61,236 nucleotides of DNA, from NCBI RefSeq assembly GCF_014651875.1, contig NZ_BMXS01000026.1:1-61236 (forward strand), given 5' to 3'. Below the pieces are notes generated by a model. It saw nothing but the letters and a program-made list of their open reading frames with translations, was not told where the DNA came from and did not search any database. This document shows positions 43,542-53,611 of this stretch, one piece after another (position 1 is the stretch's first letter; each line of letters begins with the position of its first letter). The position numbers were made by a program, and so were the translations under genes. Origin of the DNA: Litchfieldella qijiaojingensis. Lineage in GTDB: Bacteria > Pseudomonadota > Gammaproteobacteria > Pseudomonadales > Halomonadaceae.

Positions 43542-43546
43542 ATTGA
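42559..43546 (+). pseudogene. IS481-family transposase, frameshifted
   Basis: The first 273 codons give an N-terminal helix-turn-helix (SNSELARRYGVADTTVRRWR) and the DDE core: FVHVDIKHLP with the first Asp, VLTDNGKSFT with the second, and NGMVERFNGRISDVLAT with the Glu. They then hit a stop at 43380. The natural continuation (SGEDLEQTLKCYCWLYNHH to NHPEPDN) is in another frame and runs to 43546, so a single-base frameshift lies near 43365-43376. The stop codon lies just outside the right inverted repeat. Confidence 0.85.
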
Positions 43547-43632
43547 AAGAGAATTTGTGTTAAGCCTTCTTTTTTCAGCCATTAATCTACCATTTTATTC
43601 TATTTGTCATTTGTATTTTTATGGAGCTTTCA

Positions 43633-45438
43633 ATGATAAATAATATAAAGGAAATTTTATTTTTAATAGATAAAAAACAACGGAGAAATTTTGTAAAATT
43701 GCAAATCCTTGTAATTGTAATGTCACTTTCTGAAATCGTGAGTGTAGTGGCCATTGGCCCTTTTATGGCTTTGGTAGGCGATATTGATCTCCTTGAAAGT
43801 GATGGTTGGATTTCTTGGGTTTATGAAAAAAGTAACCTTGATAGTCCAGAATTTTTTTTATTTTGGATGGGAGTTGGTGTGTTATCAATTTTAATTGCTT
43901 CTGGTTTATTTTCTATATTTACAGTTTGGAGATTGTCTATGTACGGTGCTTATATTGGTGCTGAACTTGGCAATAGATTATTTAAGCATTACATGTATAA
44001 GCCATGGCTGTTTCATGCAGGGAATAGAAGTAGTAATTTAACAAAGCAGATATCACAGGAAGTTCAGCGATTAACTAGTAGTGTCATTATTCCCTTGATG
44101 CAGATGAATGCCAAGTTGGTGATGGCTTCGTTAATGTCAATAACTGTATTTATTTATGACCCCATGGTGGCGTTAGCAGGGATATCTATTTTTGTTATAT
44201 CATATCTCCTTCTTTATAAGACAGTTCGTTTGAAATTAATAAAATATGGAAGCACAATTTCTCGTGAACAATCTTTACGCTTCAAGCTAATGTCGGAGGG
44301 CTTTGGTGGAATAAAAGATACGTTATTGCTAGGGCGTCAGAGAATGTTTATTAACCGATTCGAGAATGCAAGTGAACATCTTGCAAAAGCTCATGGTTTT
44401 ACCCAAACATTGAGCCATGCGCCACGATATGCAATGGAGATTATTGCGTTTGGCTCTGTGATTTTTTTGATACTTTATCTTCTTAAGTCATATGATGGAA
44501 ATTTGAGCAGTATTTTGCCTGTGTTGTCTTTTTATACTCTCGCAGGATTTAAACTGTTGCCTTCATTTCAACAAATCTATTCTAATGTCTCAAGGGTTCG
44601 TGCCAACTTGGCTGCATTTGAATCTATACGTAGTGATTTGTATGAGAGCATGGATAACCAATCAAAATTTAACTATAGTCATGGTGAGTTTAAATCCACA
44701 CTTACACTTAAAGATTTTATTTTATTTGAAAATATTGTGTTTCGCTATCCTGGGAAAAATGAGGCTGCTTTAAATAATTTGTCACTGACTATTCCCGCTA
44801 ACCATGTTGTTGGATTGGTAGGTCTTTCTGGTGCAGGAAAGTCTACAGCCATTGATGTACTTTTAGGTCTAATTCGTCCTGACCAAGGACAGATATTGAT
44901 AGATCAAACTTCTCTTACCGATTACAATATTCGTGCATGGCAAAATACATTGGGATTTGTTCCACAAAGTATTTTTTTATCCGATGCCAGTATTCGTGAT
45001 AACATTGCTTTCGGTTTGCCGCCAGAGGAAATTGATGAAGCACGAGTAAAGTTTGCTGCTCATATGGCAAATTTAGATGAACTTCTGATGAAGCTACCTG
45101 ATGGCTTGGAAACGCATGTTGGAGAAAGAGGTATACAGCTCTCAGGTGGTCAGCGTCAACGTATTGGGATAGCTCGTGCCTTATATGATGATGCCAAAGT
45201 GCTTATCTTGGATGAAGCAACTAGTGCCTTAGATGGAATAACTGAGAAGGTAATTATGGATGCTATTCACAAATTTTCAGGTAGCAAGACAATCATAATG
45301 ATTGCCCACAGGCTTGCTACTGTTAAGCAATGCCATAAGATTTATCTTCTTGAACAGGGGTGTGTTCTAGATCATGGAACTTATGATGAATTAATATCCC
45401 GGAACCTAACTTTTAGACGCATGGCAGAGCATGCTTGA
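43633..45438 (+). CDS. ABC exporter/flippase, fused membrane and ATPase domains (MsbA/PglK-like)
   Basis: This 601-residue half-transporter has six membrane helices in the first ~320 residues, then an ATPase with Walker A GLSGAGKST, Q-loop VPQSIFLS, signature [15 protein letters not shown], Walker B VLILDEATSALD and the H-loop MIAHRLATV. I prefer the ATG at 43633 (with GGAG 7 bases upstream) to 43621. It may flip a lipid-linked oligosaccharide, as PglK does, since no Wzx-type flippase is present in the window. It could instead export the product of the preceding ATP-grasp/oxygenase cassette. The IS lies just upstream. Confidence 0.88.
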   Translation: MINNIKEILFLIDKKQRRNFVKLQILVIVMSLSEIVSVVAIGPFMALVGDIDLLESDGWISWVYEKSNLDSPEFFLFWMGVGVLSILIASGLFSIFTVWRLSMYGAYIGAELGNRLFKHYMYKPWLFHAGNRSSNLTKQISQEVQRLTSSVIIPLMQMNAKLVMASLMSITVFIYDPMVALAGISIFVISYLLLYKTVRLKLIKYGSTISREQSLRFKLMSEGFGGIKDTLLLGRQRMFINRFENASEHLAKAHGFTQTLSHAPRYAMEIIAFGSVIFLILYLLKSYDGNLSSILPVLSFYTLAGFKLLPSFQQIYSNVSRVRANLAAFESIRSDLYESMDNQSKFNYSHGEFKSTLTLKDFILFENIVFRYPGKNEAALNNLSLTIPANHVVGLVGLSGAGKSTAIDVLLGLIRPDQGQILIDQTSLTDYNIRAWQNTLGFVPQSIFLSDASIRDNIAFGLPPEEIDEARVKFAAHMANLDELLMKLPDGLETHVGERGIQLSGGQRQRIGIARALYDDAKVLILDEATSALDGITEKVIMDAIHKFSGSKTIIMIAHRLATVKQCHKIYLLEQGCVLDHGTYDELISRNLTFRRMAEHA

Positions 45439-45765
45439 CTATAACACAGGGAGGAATGGCGGTCTCAAGTTCCAACCGCAACACTATTGAAGCGTCCTTG
45501 GGCCGGTGACGGATTTTTCGAGCACCTCGGCAGAAACCTCCAGCGGCGTCCGCCACTCCGTATAACCGTGAGCCCCATGACGAGGCCGAGTTGGAGATAG
45601 GAACGGAGAACAAGCATACATGCCATGATGGCTAGGTATGCGATGGAGCCGCCAACAGATCGGGTATATGTGTGCAGTCCTCACCCATGCCTCATCAATT
45701 CTGGTTTGCACAACGGGGCGGGGTCATATAAGCAGTGAGAGTAGCTGCTGATAAACTCAATAAAA
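45439..45765. other. GC-richer intergenic scar without an intact gene
   Basis: This 327-bp stretch is clearly richer in GC than the AT-rich genes on both sides. It carries short minus-strand frames (66-75 codons) that break into each other, for example YTEWRTPLEVSAEVLEK continuing in another frame as IRHRPKDASIVLR. It looks like a remnant of a displaced gene or mobile element. I cannot name the family. Confidence 0.45.
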
Positions 45766-46842
45766 ATGGATATTATGGATATTTCAGACATTTGGCTGAA
45801 AATCATGGCTAAGAGAAGTTGCAATCTCCATATTTGCCCTCTAGACAAGTTCATCCCTTCTTTTATTGATTTTGTTAGAAAGGAGTTTCCGGACTCAGGC
45901 AATTTTTTTTATACAATAGGCAAAATTGAAAAACATCCCTATCGAGAGGGGAAGGATAGTTGTCACCAAAGAAGCCGAAGATTGGGCTATTTTCGGCTTC
46001 TTCAAGCTATGCATTCATCTAAAAAAATAATCCTCCATGGTTTATCCAATGATTACGTAGTTATGCTTCTTTTTCTTAACCCTTGGGTATTAAAAAAATG
46101 CTATTGGGTGATATGGGGCGGTGATCTTTACCGATATCAAAAGCCTAAAAAACGAAATAAGGAGAGATTTGTAGAATATGCTCGTTGTTTCGTTATAAAG
46201 CGAGTTGGTTATTTAGTTACCTACTTTCCAGGTGACGCTACTTTGGCAAGAAATTGGTATGGAGCGAAAGGTAAGAATATTAAATGTTTCATGTATTTAA
46301 GCAATGTTTTTAAGCCTGTCTCTGGAGGGGTAAAAAAAAAGAAATCTATTAAAACACTGCTTGTTGGAAATTCTGCAAATCCATCAAATGATCATGAGCT
46401 TGTTTTCAAAAAAATTGCAAAATTGGATCTGAGTAATTGGCGTATTGTTGTTCCACTTTCTTATGGAGATCATGCTAACTCTAAAAAAATTATAGAACTG
46501 GGGCGAGAGTTATTTGGGGAGAGGTTTGAGCCTCTTACTAACTTTTTGCCATATGATGAATACTTAAAACTTCTTAGTGACGTAGATATTGCCATATTTG
46601 CGCATAACCGACAACAGGCAATGGGAAACACCATTAGTCTTTTGGGAATGGGTAAGCGAGTATATATTAGGCGAGATACGTCGTCATTTGAGCTGCTTTC
46701 GAGTATCGGACTAGACGTTGGTAGTATAGATTCTCTTACGCTGGATAAACCTGTTTTCGATGAAGAAAACAACCGGAAAATAATAGAAAGGTATTTTTCG
46801 GAAGGGAGTTTAAAGAGCCAGTTAAAAAAAATTGTTGGATAA
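45766..46842 (+). CDS. wecF: TDP-4-acetamido-4,6-dideoxygalactose (Fuc4NAc) transferase, WecF family
   Basis: This 358-residue peripheral glycosyltransferase (E. coli WecF is 359) has the family segments CYWVIWGGDLYRY, LLVGNSANPSNDHE, VPLSYGD and FLPYDEYLKLLSDVDIAIFAHNRQQAMGN. It transfers Fuc4NAc from the dTDP sugar onto a lipid-linked acceptor. The next gene (wecE) makes the amino sugar precursor, which supports the call. Codon use and AT content match the other acquired genes around it. Confidence 0.9.
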   Translation: MDIMDISDIWLKIMAKRSCNLHICPLDKFIPSFIDFVRKEFPDSGNFFYTIGKIEKHPYREGKDSCHQRSRRLGYFRLLQAMHSSKKIILHGLSNDYVVMLLFLNPWVLKKCYWVIWGGDLYRYQKPKKRNKERFVEYARCFVIKRVGYLVTYFPGDATLARNWYGAKGKNIKCFMYLSNVFKPVSGGVKKKKSIKTLLVGNSANPSNDHELVFKKIAKLDLSNWRIVVPLSYGDHANSKKIIELGRELFGERFEPLTNFLPYDEYLKLLSDVDIAIFAHNRQQAMGNTISLLGMGKRVYIRRDTSSFELLSSIGLDVGSIDSLTLDKPVFDEENNRKIIERYFSEGSLKSQLKKIVG

Positions 46843-47023
46843 TGTCCTTATCGTGCATCTGGTAATGCAGCCGCTGAACAAATCTAGTGCCAAGATTTAT
46901 CTTTATATCATCTGTTCGGAATAAGAATCTCTGTAGTTTCTTTTATCGAGGAGCTTAAATTTCGTATCTTCCAGAAGAGTTAATTTATTATATTGCCAAT
47001 AAATGTATGAAGAGCTTAATATG

Positions 47024-48157
47024 ATGAGTATATGCTTCAATAAACCGTCTGCTACAGGCAATGAAATAAAATATATTCAGCAAGCATTGCAAAACGAAAG
47101 TCTTGCCGGAGATGGTTTTTTTGGCAAAAATTGTCAGCAGTGGTTTGTGAATCACTTGCGCTGCAAAAAAGCATTGCTTACGCCTTCTTGTACCCATGCG
47201 CTTGAACTTGCTGCGATATTGATTGATATTCATCCTGGTGATGAAGTTATCATGCCTAGCTACACTTTTGTGAGTACCGCTAATGCCTTTGTATTGCGTG
47301 GCGCAAAAATTGTTTTTGTTGACATCCGTCCGGATACCATGAATATCGATGAAAGAAAGATTGAGGATGCCATTGTAGAGAAGACTAAGGCTATCGTTCC
47401 GGTTCATTATGCCGGTGTGGGCTGTGAAATGGATACCATCATGGCCTTGGCTGAGCGTTATGACCTCTTTGTTGTGGAAGATGCTGCTCAAGGTATGATG
47501 AGTAGCTATAAAAGCAGAGAGTTAGGTTCGATTGGACATTTAGGGGCTTATAGCTTTCATGAAACGAAAAACTACACTAGTGGTGGAGAGGGCGGTTTAC
47601 TTATTATCAACGACAGCCGGTTCAAGGAACGTGCCGAGATCGTAAGAGAAAAAGGTACCAATCGTAACCTGTTCTTTCGAGGAATGGTAGATAAGTATAG
47701 CTGGGTAGATGTAGGGAGCAGCTACCTTCCTTCCGAGCTACAATCCGCTTATCTGTGGGGGCAGTTGGAGAAAGCAGAAGACATAAATCGACAACGTCTT
47801 ACTGCTTGGGAGTATTACTACTATCACTTAAGTGTTCTGGTAGAGAAAGGTAATATTGAGTTGCCTATAATTCCAAATGGTTGTATACATAATGCGCACA
47901 TGTTTTATATAAAGGTAGCGGATGTCGAAGAGAGAAGTTCACTGTTATCACATCTAAAAGAAAATGGCGTGGCAGCGTTATTTCACTATGTGCCCTTGCA
48001 TAGTTCTGAGGCAGGTATGAAATATGGCCGTTTTCATGGACAGGACGAGTATACAAGCAAAGAAAGTGACCGTCTGATTCGACTGCCTCTATGGCTTGGA
48101 ATTTCACAGTCCGAGCAAAATAAAGTCATTTCTTTAATAAAAGACTATTACTTTTGA
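47024..48157 (+). CDS. wecE: dTDP-4-amino-4,6-dideoxygalactose transaminase WecE/RffA
   Basis: This 377-residue PLP enzyme (E. coli 376) converts dTDP-4-keto-6-deoxyglucose to dTDP-Fuc4N. Diagnostic stretches are LLTPSCTHALELAAILIDI, DEVIMPSYTFVSTANAFVLRG, VVEDAAQGMMSSY and the PLP-binding lysine in SFHETKNYTSGGEGG. I start at the ATG at 47024 (MSICFNKPSATG), which matches the family N-terminus; ATG 47021 is equally possible. The keto-sugar substrate comes from RmlA and RmlB encoded downstream. A WecD-type acetyltransferase to finish Fuc4NAc is not found in the window. Confidence 0.94.
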   Translation: MSICFNKPSATGNEIKYIQQALQNESLAGDGFFGKNCQQWFVNHLRCKKALLTPSCTHALELAAILIDIHPGDEVIMPSYTFVSTANAFVLRGAKIVFVDIRPDTMNIDERKIEDAIVEKTKAIVPVHYAGVGCEMDTIMALAERYDLFVVEDAAQGMMSSYKSRELGSIGHLGAYSFHETKNYTSGGEGGLLIINDSRFKERAEIVREKGTNRNLFFRGMVDKYSWVDVGSSYLPSELQSAYLWGQLEKAEDINRQRLTAWEYYYYHLSVLVEKGNIELPIIPNGCIHNAHMFYIKVADVEERSSLLSHLKENGVAALFHYVPLHSSEAGMKYGRFHGQDEYTSKESDRLIRLPLWLGISQSEQNKVISLIKDYYF

Positions 48158-48403
48158 GCTTTTGGTATCACCAATAAAAATTGCTTCCAAGAACTACTCT
48201 ACGGAAAACGATCGTTAAAGTGTGACGAAGTGCTTTTCGATCAGGCTGCTAATTTTAGTAAAATAGGAGCGAATACCTCACACACTTTTCAACGAAAGTT
48301 ACCATAAAATAATGTCACAGTCCTGCAGTATTTATTTCTATAAAAATCACATGAATGTGACGTCTCTTGACAGGTGCCTGGAAGGTCGCGGGGAGTATGG
48401 GTC

Positions 48404-49867
48404 ATGGGCAGAAATCTTGCAAGTGATGAGTTCAACTGGAACGGGGCTTCGGCCCGAGAGCCCAAAACTCCGCTCACTTCAGGGGGGGGCAAAAGCAACG
48501 AGGATGAGTCTAGCGCCATGCCTCCCACTTCTTCGCTCTTAGCAGGGTCGCAGTCTCGTTCCGAGTGGCGTGTCGTGCCCCCTAGTGACGATGCTGCCGC
48601 CTTGGAACATCAGCGCCGTCATGCCAGCATTCATGAGCGACTGCTCTATAGCACCCGGGTACAACGTCTGATTGGTATGGTGATAGCGGTGCTGCTGCCG
48701 GCCGCTTGGCTCTGGGGCTGGGGCTTTTGGCAACACATTACCGTTACTCAATGGAATTCTCTGCTCGGCACCGCTACCGCCTATCTGTTGGCCGTCACCG
48801 CCGTGCAGCGACTGGCGAAGTTACCAGGTACACGCGCTTACCTTCTGATCGTGCCGAGCATCACCCTTTGCTATTGCTTGCTGTTAATCGTGCTATACCT
48901 CTTAACCATTGAGCATGCACAGCAGCATATTCTTGTTAGTTACGGCTCTGCAGTAGTCTACTGTACAACCGGTTATGCAATCTCGACCCGCTTCAGCCGA
49001 CTCAAGCTGGCGGTGGTGCCTTTCGGGAAAACCGTCGATCTATGTCATGGTCAGGACGTTGATTGGTGCTACCTTGACGCGCCTGCGCTTAGTCAGGAAT
49101 GCGTGGACGGTGTCGTGGCCGACTTGCGCGCTGAGCTGCCTGAGTCGTGGGAGCGTTTTCTTTCCGATTGCACCCTACACCGCATTCCCGTCTATCACGT
49201 CACTAATGCCTTCGAGTTTTTGACTGGCCGAGTTCTTCTCAATCACCTGTGCGAGAGCTGTCACGGCACCCTTCAGCCCGACGAAGGCTATGAGATCATC
49301 AAGCGTGGCCTCGACCTGCTGGTTGTACTGCTGCTGATGCCCTTCGTTCTACCGATGATGGCCGTTACTGCCTTAGCGATTCGTCTCGACAGTCCCGGTC
49401 CGGCACTGTTCACCCAGCAACGAATGGGCTTTCACTGTCGACCTTTCACCGTTTACAAGTTTCGCAGCATGTATATCGATCACGAGGGTACCGGCTTCAC
49501 CCAGAATGGCCATGACCCTCGCATCACCTTGGTGGGCCGAGTGATCCGCAAGTACCGTATCGATGAGCTGCCTCAGTTGCTCAATGTACTCAAGGGCGAT
49601 ATGAGTCTGATCGGTCCTCGACCGGAATCCCTGGAGCTGACCGATTGGTACCAACAGGACGTTCCATTCTTCCACTATCGCCATGTAGTCCGCCCCGGTA
49701 TTTCCGGCTGGGCCCAGGTTGAGCAGGGCTATGCTGCTGAAGTTGACGGTATGGTCCGCAAGCTCGAGTACGATTTCTACTACATCAAGCACTTCTCGCT
49801 GTGGCTCGACTTACTCATTGTTATCCGCACCATCAAGATTCTGTTTACCGGTCGTGGGTCGCGATAA
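48404..49867 (+). CDS. Polyprenyl-phosphate sugar-1-phosphate transferase (WcaJ-like priming enzyme)
   Basis: This 487-residue membrane protein starts polymer assembly by moving a sugar 1-phosphate onto undecaprenyl phosphate. It has four N-terminal helices, a CoA-binding-like middle part, and a re-entrant helix (IIKRGLDLLVVLLLMPFVLP). The catalytic bacterial sugar transferase domain follows (FTVYKFRSMYIDHEG, RKYRIDELPQLLNVLKGDMSLIGPRPE). I start at the ATG at 48404 with GGGGAG upstream. The ~245-bp gap before it and the return to high GC suggest an internal promoter. An inverted repeat TCACATGAATGTGA (48347-48360) lies in that gap. Confidence 0.92.
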   Translation: MGRNLASDEFNWNGASAREPKTPLTSGGGKSNEDESSAMPPTSSLLAGSQSRSEWRVVPPSDDAAALEHQRRHASIHERLLYSTRVQRLIGMVIAVLLPAAWLWGWGFWQHITVTQWNSLLGTATAYLLAVTAVQRLAKLPGTRAYLLIVPSITLCYCLLLIVLYLLTIEHAQQHILVSYGSAVVYCTTGYAISTRFSRLKLAVVPFGKTVDLCHGQDVDWCYLDAPALSQECVDGVVADLRAELPESWERFLSDCTLHRIPVYHVTNAFEFLTGRVLLNHLCESCHGTLQPDEGYEIIKRGLDLLVVLLLMPFVLPMMAVTALAIRLDSPGPALFTQQRMGFHCRPFTVYKFRSMYIDHEGTGFTQNGHDPRITLVGRVIRKYRIDELPQLLNVLKGDMSLIGPRPESLELTDWYQQDVPFFHYRHVVRPGISGWAQVEQGYAAEVDGMVRKLEYDFYYIKHFSLWLDLLIVIRTIKILFTGRGSR

Positions 49868-49933
49868 ATAACTAAGATTGAATTTTAATTATTAGTTATT
49901 TTCCAAAATTCATAAATACAATGGACTACCTTG

Positions 49934-51046
49934 ATGGCCACCCATCCATTCAATATTGACCATGCAAGATTAAAAATCTTGGTCACTGGTGGTGCGGGTT
50001 TTATTGGCTCGGCCGTGATTCGCCATATTATCGCAAACAGCCGGGATAGTGTAATTAATGTCGACAAGCTGACCTACGCCGGCAACCTGGAGTCGTTGGC
50101 CGAGGTCGCCGACAATCCCCGTTACACCTTCGAGCAGGTAGATATCTGCGATCAGGCGGAACTCAAGCGGGTGTTCGCTGAGCACCGACCGGATGCCGTG
50201 ATGCACTTGGCTGCAGAAAGTCACGTGGATCGTTCCATTGATGGTCCGGCAGCCTTTATCGAAACCAATATCGTCGGTACCTATACGTTGCTGGAGGTCG
50301 CTCGGCTCTACTGGCAGGGGTTGCATGAGACATACAAGAGAACTTTCCGTTTTCATCATATTTCTACTGATGAGGTCTATGGTGACTTGGAGGGAGCGGA
50401 AGGATCGTTTACCGAGCAGACACCTTATGACCCCAGTTCACCATATTCCGCCAGCAAAGCTAGTTCCGATCATTTGGTGCGTGCTTGGCAGCGGACTTAT
50501 GGTTTTCCCACCTTGATCACCAATTGCTCGAACAACTACGGTGCTTATCATTTTCCGGAAAAACTGATTCCGTTAATCATACTCAACGCCTTGGAGGGCA
50601 AGCCGTTGCCAGTGTATGGCCAAGGCGAGCAGATTCGTGATTGGCTTTACGTGGAGGATCACGCTCGGGCATTGTACACCGTGGTGACTCAAGGCCGGCT
50701 CGGCGAAACCTATAATATTGGTGGCAACAATGAGCGGCGAAACATCGATGTGGTAACCACACTCTGCGACCTCTTGCAAGAATTGACAGGGGGAGGCTTT
50801 GGAGGGCGATGGATAGGAAACTATCGTGATCTCATCACCTTCGTCGCTGACAGGCCGGGGCACGATTTACGTTATGCTATCGATGCTAGCAAGATTCAGC
50901 ACGATCTTGGTTGGGTACCACGAGAAACCTTCGAGAGTGGCATCCGCAAAACGGTGCAATGGTACCTGGACAACCTTGAATGGTGCCGCCGTGTGCAGAA
51001 TGGCAACTATCAGCGTGAGCGTTTGGGGGCAGGCGTCATCGCATGA
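49934..51046 (+). CDS. rfbB: dTDP-glucose 4,6-dehydratase RmlB
   Basis: This 370-residue extended SDR has [35 protein letters not shown] (Thr-Asp-Glu catalytic triad) and [12 protein letters not shown]. It makes dTDP-4-keto-6-deoxyglucose, the branch point to rhamnose (RmlC, RmlD) and to Fuc4N (WecE). It starts at ATG 49934, after an in-frame TTG. It overlaps rmlD by 4 bases (ATGA). Confidence 0.96.
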   Translation: MATHPFNIDHARLKILVTGGAGFIGSAVIRHIIANSRDSVINVDKLTYAGNLESLAEVADNPRYTFEQVDICDQAELKRVFAEHRPDAVMHLAAESHVDRSIDGPAAFIETNIVGTYTLLEVARLYWQGLHETYKRTFRFHHISTDEVYGDLEGAEGSFTEQTPYDPSSPYSASKASSDHLVRAWQRTYGFPTLITNCSNNYGAYHFPEKLIPLIILNALEGKPLPVYGQGEQIRDWLYVEDHARALYTVVTQGRLGETYNIGGNNERRNIDVVTTLCDLLQELTGGGFGGRWIGNYRDLITFVADRPGHDLRYAIDASKIQHDLGWVPRETFESGIRKTVQWYLDNLEWCRRVQNGNYQRERLGAGVIA

Positions 51047-51933
51047 GAATTCTTCTGCTTGGAAAGAACGGTCAAGTGGGATGGGAGTTGCAGCGTGCCT
51101 TGGCACCCATCGGTCATGTCATTGCCTTGGATCGAAGCGGTCAGGGCGGTCTGAGTGGTGATCTTGCAGATCTTGATGGGCTACGTTTCATGTTGCGCGA
51201 GTTCAAACCCACGGTGATCGTCAACGCCGCTGCCTACACTGCGGTGGACCGTGCCGAGGAAGAGTGTGAAATGGCCAGCCTGATCAATGCCGAGGCTCCA
51301 CGCGTATTGGCCGAAGAAGCCCAAACATTTGATGCATTGCTGGTACATTACTCCTCCGACTACGTATTCGATGGTAGCGGTAAGGCCCCTTGGCAGGAGA
51401 GAGATACACCATCACCGCTTAACCACTATGGTGCCAGCAAGTTGGCCGGAGAACAGGCCATCCAGGCTAGTGGCTGCCGATATCTGATTTTCCGTACCAG
51501 CTGGGTATACTCTGCTCGAGGCAAGAACTTCCTGGCCACGATGGTGAATTTGATCAAAACGCGAGAGGCATTGAAGGTCGTCTGTGATCAAATCGGTGCC
51601 CCCACCGGTGCCGATTTGATCGCCGACGTGACCGCTCACGCCATTGTTCGTGCACGCAACAATGCATCACTCGAAGGTCTTTATCACGTGGTTGCCGCAG
51701 GCGAAACCAACTGGCATGGCTACGCGACCTTCATTGCTGAGTGGTTCCAAAGACAGGGTGTCGACATCCAAGCCACGCCTGAACGCATTGATCCCGTGCC
51801 CTCCAACGCTTGGCCTACTCCTGCAACACGCCCACTCAACTCACGACTTTCCACAGAAAAACTGGAACGTGTCTTTGGATTGGCGTTGCCGAGTTGGCAA
51901 CAGGGCGTCGCTCGGTGCTTGGCTGAAAGATGA
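51043..51933 (+). CDS. rfbD: dTDP-4-dehydrorhamnose reductase RmlD
   Basis: This 296-residue SDR has [10 protein letters not shown] at the nucleotide site, [22 protein letters not shown] and YGASKLAGE. It catalyses the last step to dTDP-L-rhamnose. The start overlaps the rmlB stop. A ~220-bp gap to rmlA follows, containing a short REP-like palindrome (about 52089-52109). Confidence 0.95.
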   Translation: MRILLLGKNGQVGWELQRALAPIGHVIALDRSGQGGLSGDLADLDGLRFMLREFKPTVIVNAAAYTAVDRAEEECEMASLINAEAPRVLAEEAQTFDALLVHYSSDYVFDGSGKAPWQERDTPSPLNHYGASKLAGEQAIQASGCRYLIFRTSWVYSARGKNFLATMVNLIKTREALKVVCDQIGAPTGADLIADVTAHAIVRARNNASLEGLYHVVAAGETNWHGYATFIAEWFQRQGVDIQATPERIDPVPSNAWPTPATRPLNSRLSTEKLERVFGLALPSWQQGVARCLAER

Positions 51934-52156
51934 CTATCTTTATTGAACTGGTATTTGTGAAGCACTGTTCAAAACCGTTTTGACGCAACGTGGGTAACGA
52001 ATAACATCACCACCCTGCAAGCACAGCTCCCATAACACAACTATCGCCGTTGTGCTAATCATTACAACGCATTGAGTCAACTCCCTCTGGGTGCGAATTT
52101 ATTCGCGAAAAACTGCACTACCAGTGGCCATGAAAAAGTATAAATAAGGAGCGCAT

Positions 52157-53035
52157 ATGACACGCAAGGGTATCATCCTCGCGGGTGGTAATGGCACGCG
52201 CTTATATCCCATCACAAAGGGGATTTCCAAGCAGCTGTTGCCCATTTACGACAAGCCGATGATCTACTACCCACTTTCTGTGCTGATGCTGGCAGGTATT
52301 CAAAAGATCCTGGTTATTACCACTCCGGAAGATAAGGATGGTTTCCGGCGTCTGCTTGGTGACGGTAGCCAGTTCGGCATCTCGCTCAGTTATGCCGTAC
52401 AGCCCAGCCCCGACGGGCTGGCACAGGCCTTCATCATCGGAGAGGAGTTCATTGGTGATGACTGCGTGTGCCTAGTGCTAGGCGACAACGTCTACCACGG
52501 CCCCGGTCTGAGTAAACAGTTGCAGGCGGCCAATGCCCGACGAAGCGGTGCCACAGTGTTCGGTTACCGTGTCACCGATCCTGAACGCTTTGGTGTGGTG
52601 GAATTCGACGAGCAAAAGCGTGCCATCTCCATCGAGGAGAAACCCGCCAAGCCGAAATCCCATTTCGCGGTGACTGGTCTGTACTTTTACGACAACGATG
52701 TGGTCGAGATCGCCAAAGCGGTGAAACCTTCTCACCGCGGTGAGCTAGAAATCACCAGCGTCAATCAGGCCTACCTGAAGCGAGGTGATCTTAAGGTGGA
52801 ATTGCTAGGCCGCGGCTATGCTTGGCTGGATACCGGCACCTTCGACTCGCTGCAGGAGGCTTCGGGCTTTATCGAAACCCTAGAGAAGCGCCAGGGGCTG
52901 AAGGTGGCCTGCCTGGAAGAGGTGGCCTATCGAATGGGCTATATTGACTGTGAACAACTTCTGGCCCACGCCGATGCGCTCAAGAAGAATAGCTATGGCG
53001 AGTACCTTCGACAGCTTGTCGAGTCGGAAACTTGA
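52157..53035 (+). CDS. rfbA: Glucose-1-phosphate thymidylyltransferase RmlA
   Basis: This 292-residue nucleotidyltransferase begins with the signature [30 protein letters not shown] and has [21 protein letters not shown] and [13 protein letters not shown]. It makes dTDP-glucose, which feeds both the rhamnose and Fuc4N branches. An AAGGAG ribosome site precedes the ATG. Confidence 0.96.
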   Translation: MTRKGIILAGGNGTRLYPITKGISKQLLPIYDKPMIYYPLSVLMLAGIQKILVITTPEDKDGFRRLLGDGSQFGISLSYAVQPSPDGLAQAFIIGEEFIGDDCVCLVLGDNVYHGPGLSKQLQAANARRSGATVFGYRVTDPERFGVVEFDEQKRAISIEEKPAKPKSHFAVTGLYFYDNDVVEIAKAVKPSHRGELEITSVNQAYLKRGDLKVELLGRGYAWLDTGTFDSLQEASGFIETLEKRQGLKVACLEEVAYRMGYIDCEQLLAHADALKKNSYGEYLRQLVESET

Positions 53036-53062
53036 ATGGTTGATAAGTAGAGTTGAAGCTTG

Positions 53063-53611
53063 ATGAATATCGTCAATACCAGAATTCCCGACGTCAAACT
53101 GATTGAGCCGAAGGTGTACGGCGATGAACGTGGCTTCTTCATGGAAACCTGGAACGCCAGGAGCTTTGCTGAGGTCGGCATTAACGCCCACTTTGTCCAA
53201 GATAACCACAGCCGCTCCGTACGGAATACCTTGCGTGGTTTGCATTACCAGATCCGTCAGCCTCAAGGCAAATTGGTGCGGGTGACCCGCGGCGAAGTAT
53301 TTGATGTTGCGGTAGATTTGCGCAGGAGTTCACCGACCTTCGGTCAGTGGGTTGGGGATTATCTTTCAGAAGAAAATCAACGCATGCTATGGGTGCCTCC
53401 AGGCTTTGCCCATGGGTTTTATGTCACGAGTGAAATAGCTGATTTCCAATACAAGTGCACAGACCTTTATGCACCTAAATATGAGCGGTGTATTTATTGG
53501 AATGACGTTGACTTAGTTATTGAGTGGCCTATACCTTCAGGTGTTGAGCCTGTAGTGTCTCCCAAGGACGCAGCAGGCAATGCATTGGCAGAAGCTGAAT
53601 ACTATACATGA
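53063..53611 (+). CDS. rfbC: dTDP-4-dehydrorhamnose 3,5-epimerase RmlC
   Basis: This 182-residue cupin has DERGFFMETWNARSF, QDNHSRSVRNTLRGLHYQ with the catalytic histidine, GEVFDVAVDLRRSSPTFG and WVPPGFAHGFYV. It completes the rmlBDAC set (order B, D, A, C). The start is ATG at 53063, directly after an in-frame TTG. Base composition drops to AT-rich in its 3' half. Confidence 0.95.
   Translation: MNIVNTRIPDVKLIEPKVYGDERGFFMETWNARSFAEVGINAHFVQDNHSRSVRNTLRGLHYQIRQPQGKLVRVTRGEVFDVAVDLRRSSPTFGQWVGDYLSEENQRMLWVPPGFAHGFYVTSEIADFQYKCTDLYAPKYERCIYWNDVDLVIEWPIPSGVEPVVSPKDAAGNALAEAEYYT

Noticed and set aside
48347-48360. TCACATGAATGTGA as a CRP site
   Set aside because: CRP sites have TGTGA then TCACA with a 6-base gap. 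Here the arms are reversed, so it is only noted as an inverted repeat in the promoter gap of the priming transferase.
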